Part shown: positions 8,301 to 8,663 of the stretch, in pieces
Layout of the letters: every line of letters starts with the position of its first letter
Numbering within the stretch: position 1 is the first letter of the stretch
From: an uncultured Clostridium sp.
GTDB lineage: Bacteria > Bacillota > Clostridia > Clostridiales > Clostridiaceae
Reading direction: 5' to 3'
DNA length: 8,663 nt
NCBI GenBank assembly: GCA_934755305.1
Contig: CAKVLD010000094.1
Location: 1-8,663, forward strand
Program-made: the position numbers and the translations under genes
Notes under the pieces: model-generated
Databases searched by the model: none
The model's input: the letters and a program-made list of their open reading frames with translations, nothing else
Told to the model about the DNA's origin: nothing

Positions 8301-8663
8301 AGTTTTTACAGTATTCAAGTCCGTTAAGAGAGGTTATGTTCTTATTATCTAAATTTAATGAAGTAATGTATTCAAGATCATTAGTAGTAACATTTTCAGT
8401 AGGTTTTTTATTTGAAAGTGTAAGTATAGCATTTTTTAAGTTTGTATCTTCAATGTGTATAACTTTATCCTTAAATACAATTTGTTTTTTTACATCTCCA
8501 CTAAAGTTTGTAGTTGTATTTCCTAAAGTAATAGTCTCAGCAAATTTAAAGGTTAGAGTTTTAGATTCCTTTAAGTTTGTCCAAGAAATATTGTTATTGT
8601 AAGTATTATATTCTCCGTTAGCATTAATGTTGAATATACCAGTAATAGGAGAGCCATCTATAC
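5347..8663 (-). CDS. Multi-module internalin-like LRR protein, 5' end outside the window
   Basis: The frame is open from the window edge to the TAG at 5347-5349, giving 1104 visible residues. The visible part upstream of 7971 has no ATG, GTG or TTG in frame. The TTG at 7971-7969 lies inside an LRR, so it is not the start. From the N-terminal side there are about 69 residues of an Ig-like domain, then complete heads at 8454-7609, 7608-6763 and 6762-5917, and a last head at 5916-5350 without the Ig-like domain. Complete heads have a cap (IPDxNLK...TTNDLEF), seven 22-residue LRRs, and an Ig-like domain with CYR, NPLIN, NSIxW and IGxAxxxFSG. Each of the four caps leads into LEYC or LQYC. The protein ends in an LRR (LKKLSKLTDLTY) with no sorting signal, membrane segment or wall-binding repeat. 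A signal peptide is expected upstream but is not visible. It is a paralogue of the gene to its left, probably an extracellular binding protein; the ligand is unknown. Confidence 0.9.
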   Translation of the reverse strand, partial: IDGSPITGIFNINANGEYNTYNNNISWTNLKESKTLTFKFAETITLGNTTTNFSGDVKKQIVFKDKVIHIEDTNLKNAILTLSNKKPTENVTTNDLEYITSLNLDNKNITSLNGLEYCKNLVNLSLANNNISDLTPLSNLTTLQSLNLKENKISDISPLCNLVNLKVLNLYNNQITDITTVNNFRNLISLSLAYNSITTLTAISNLTNLEYLNLANNEISDIYPIRNLINLTTLNLMNNNIINLTNLKYLTKLNSISLSGQKLILPNESCYRTLSISNPIIGVDNTPITNITDISYSGTYNNSTNSIEWNNLKNDAILSFKFNEEVQIGNAKGNFSGLVSKSITFKDVIVNIPDKNLRDAILTKSNKKLTDNVTTNDLEFLTVLNLNNCNITSLKGLEYCTNLVSLSLENNNIKDLSPISKLTNLEELNLKENSIEKLNSLSTLVNLKVLNLYNNKITTLDPLKYLTKLNSLSLANNTLRNITALTYLKNLTYLNLYNTGLKSISQLSSLTNLTSLNISENSIYNITPLKNLTRLTDLSLSGQSITLPEEECYRNLIVSNPLINYNGAFITSITFISNKGTFDEYDNTIIWNNLKADTNLYFNFNQQITIGAATAEFSGIGTKKAKFQDIPIDIPDENLKSALLKQFNKQEEEDITSNDLEFITYLNLDNKNISSLTGLEYCKNLNTLSLEGNNITDLSPLNNLTTIKKLNLKNNSVSDVSSLYLLDKLVDLNLANNNMTDLSSLSDLKALTILSLSGNNLTSLKPLNNLTDLSYLNLANTNIEDISYLSTLVNLETLNLRCNKISDISPLKNLTKMNTLDLSEQLINLPDKTCYRDFVINNPLVNINKTPVTSIINISNNGTFDKTNNSIIWTKIKEDMKLNFSFNELITLGKSTCNYTGSVFQQVKFQDMIVNIPDANLKKVILSLSFKNSNDNITTNDLSFITNLNLDNKNISSLEGLQYCVNLVSLSVNNNNISSLTPLRNLTNITTINLKNNNISDLSPLSNMHKLTTLNLYNNKISNLSPLSTVTSLTSLSLPINYIEDVSPLRTLTNLTYLNLYKNRIKDVSSLDTLINLTSLNVGGNEVTDVSSLKKLSKLTDLTY
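5917..8454 (-). repeat. Three intragenic internalin-head modules of exactly 846 bp
   Basis: Cap motifs begin at 8454, 7608, 6762 and 5916, which is a strict 846 bp (282-residue) period. Relative to the 260-residue module of the neighbouring gene, each has exactly one additional 22-residue LRR. All the visible Ig-like domain starts carry a cysteine in the form x-CYR (ESCYR, EECYR, KTCYR). The last, incomplete module after 5916 has seven LRRs and then stops. Confidence 0.88.

Noticed and set aside
5606..8602. Plus-strand open frames at 5606-5935 and 8195-8602.
   Set aside because: They resemble one another only because both are the reverse strand of the same LRR module. No start signals or independent protein features were seen.

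Overview
The window is very AT-rich and is dominated by two long minus-strand genes that encode secreted, leucine-rich-repeat (LRR) proteins of the internalin type. Low G+C, a strong AAGGAGG ribosome binding site, a Gram-positive signal peptide and U-tract hairpin terminators point to a low-GC Firmicute, most probably a Clostridium-like organism. The species cannot be fixed from the sequence.

Layout, left to right. 1-113: three tandem copies of a 37-38 bp AT-rich unit. 114-388: no convincing gene, but a perfect hairpin at 267-302 that looks like a bidirectional terminator. 389-478: a minus-strand remnant of about one LRR, a relic of a further gene copy. 605-5047: LRR gene 1 (minus). Its open frame runs from 5047 to a premature stop at 1043. 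The rest of the gene, down to its ancestral stop at 605, is still readable but is displaced by a +1 insertion near 1051 and a +5 insertion near 887-891. 5048-5346: control region with the RBS and a candidate promoter of gene 1 and, beyond them, the terminator of gene 2. 5347 to beyond 8663: LRR gene 2 (minus), whose 5' end lies outside the window.

Both proteins have the same unusual plan. The complete 'internalin head' (helical cap, a run of 22-residue LRRs, then an Ig-like LRR-adjacent domain) is repeated head to tail within one polypeptide. Gene 1 has five complete heads plus a final one without the Ig-like domain. Gene 2 shows the tail of one head, three complete heads and a final one without the Ig-like domain. 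The repeat length is exact: 260 residues (780 bp, six LRRs) in most gene 1 modules and 282 residues (846 bp, seven LRRs) in every complete gene 2 module. Both natural C-termini stop inside the last LRR with the residues DLTY, with no LPXTG or other visible cell-wall anchor.

The two genes appear to be separate transcription units in a tandem paralogous array that has grown by duplication inside the genes and is partly decaying at its left end. No partner enzymes, regulators or mobile elements are visible. A surface or adhesive role is inferred only from the internalin family.
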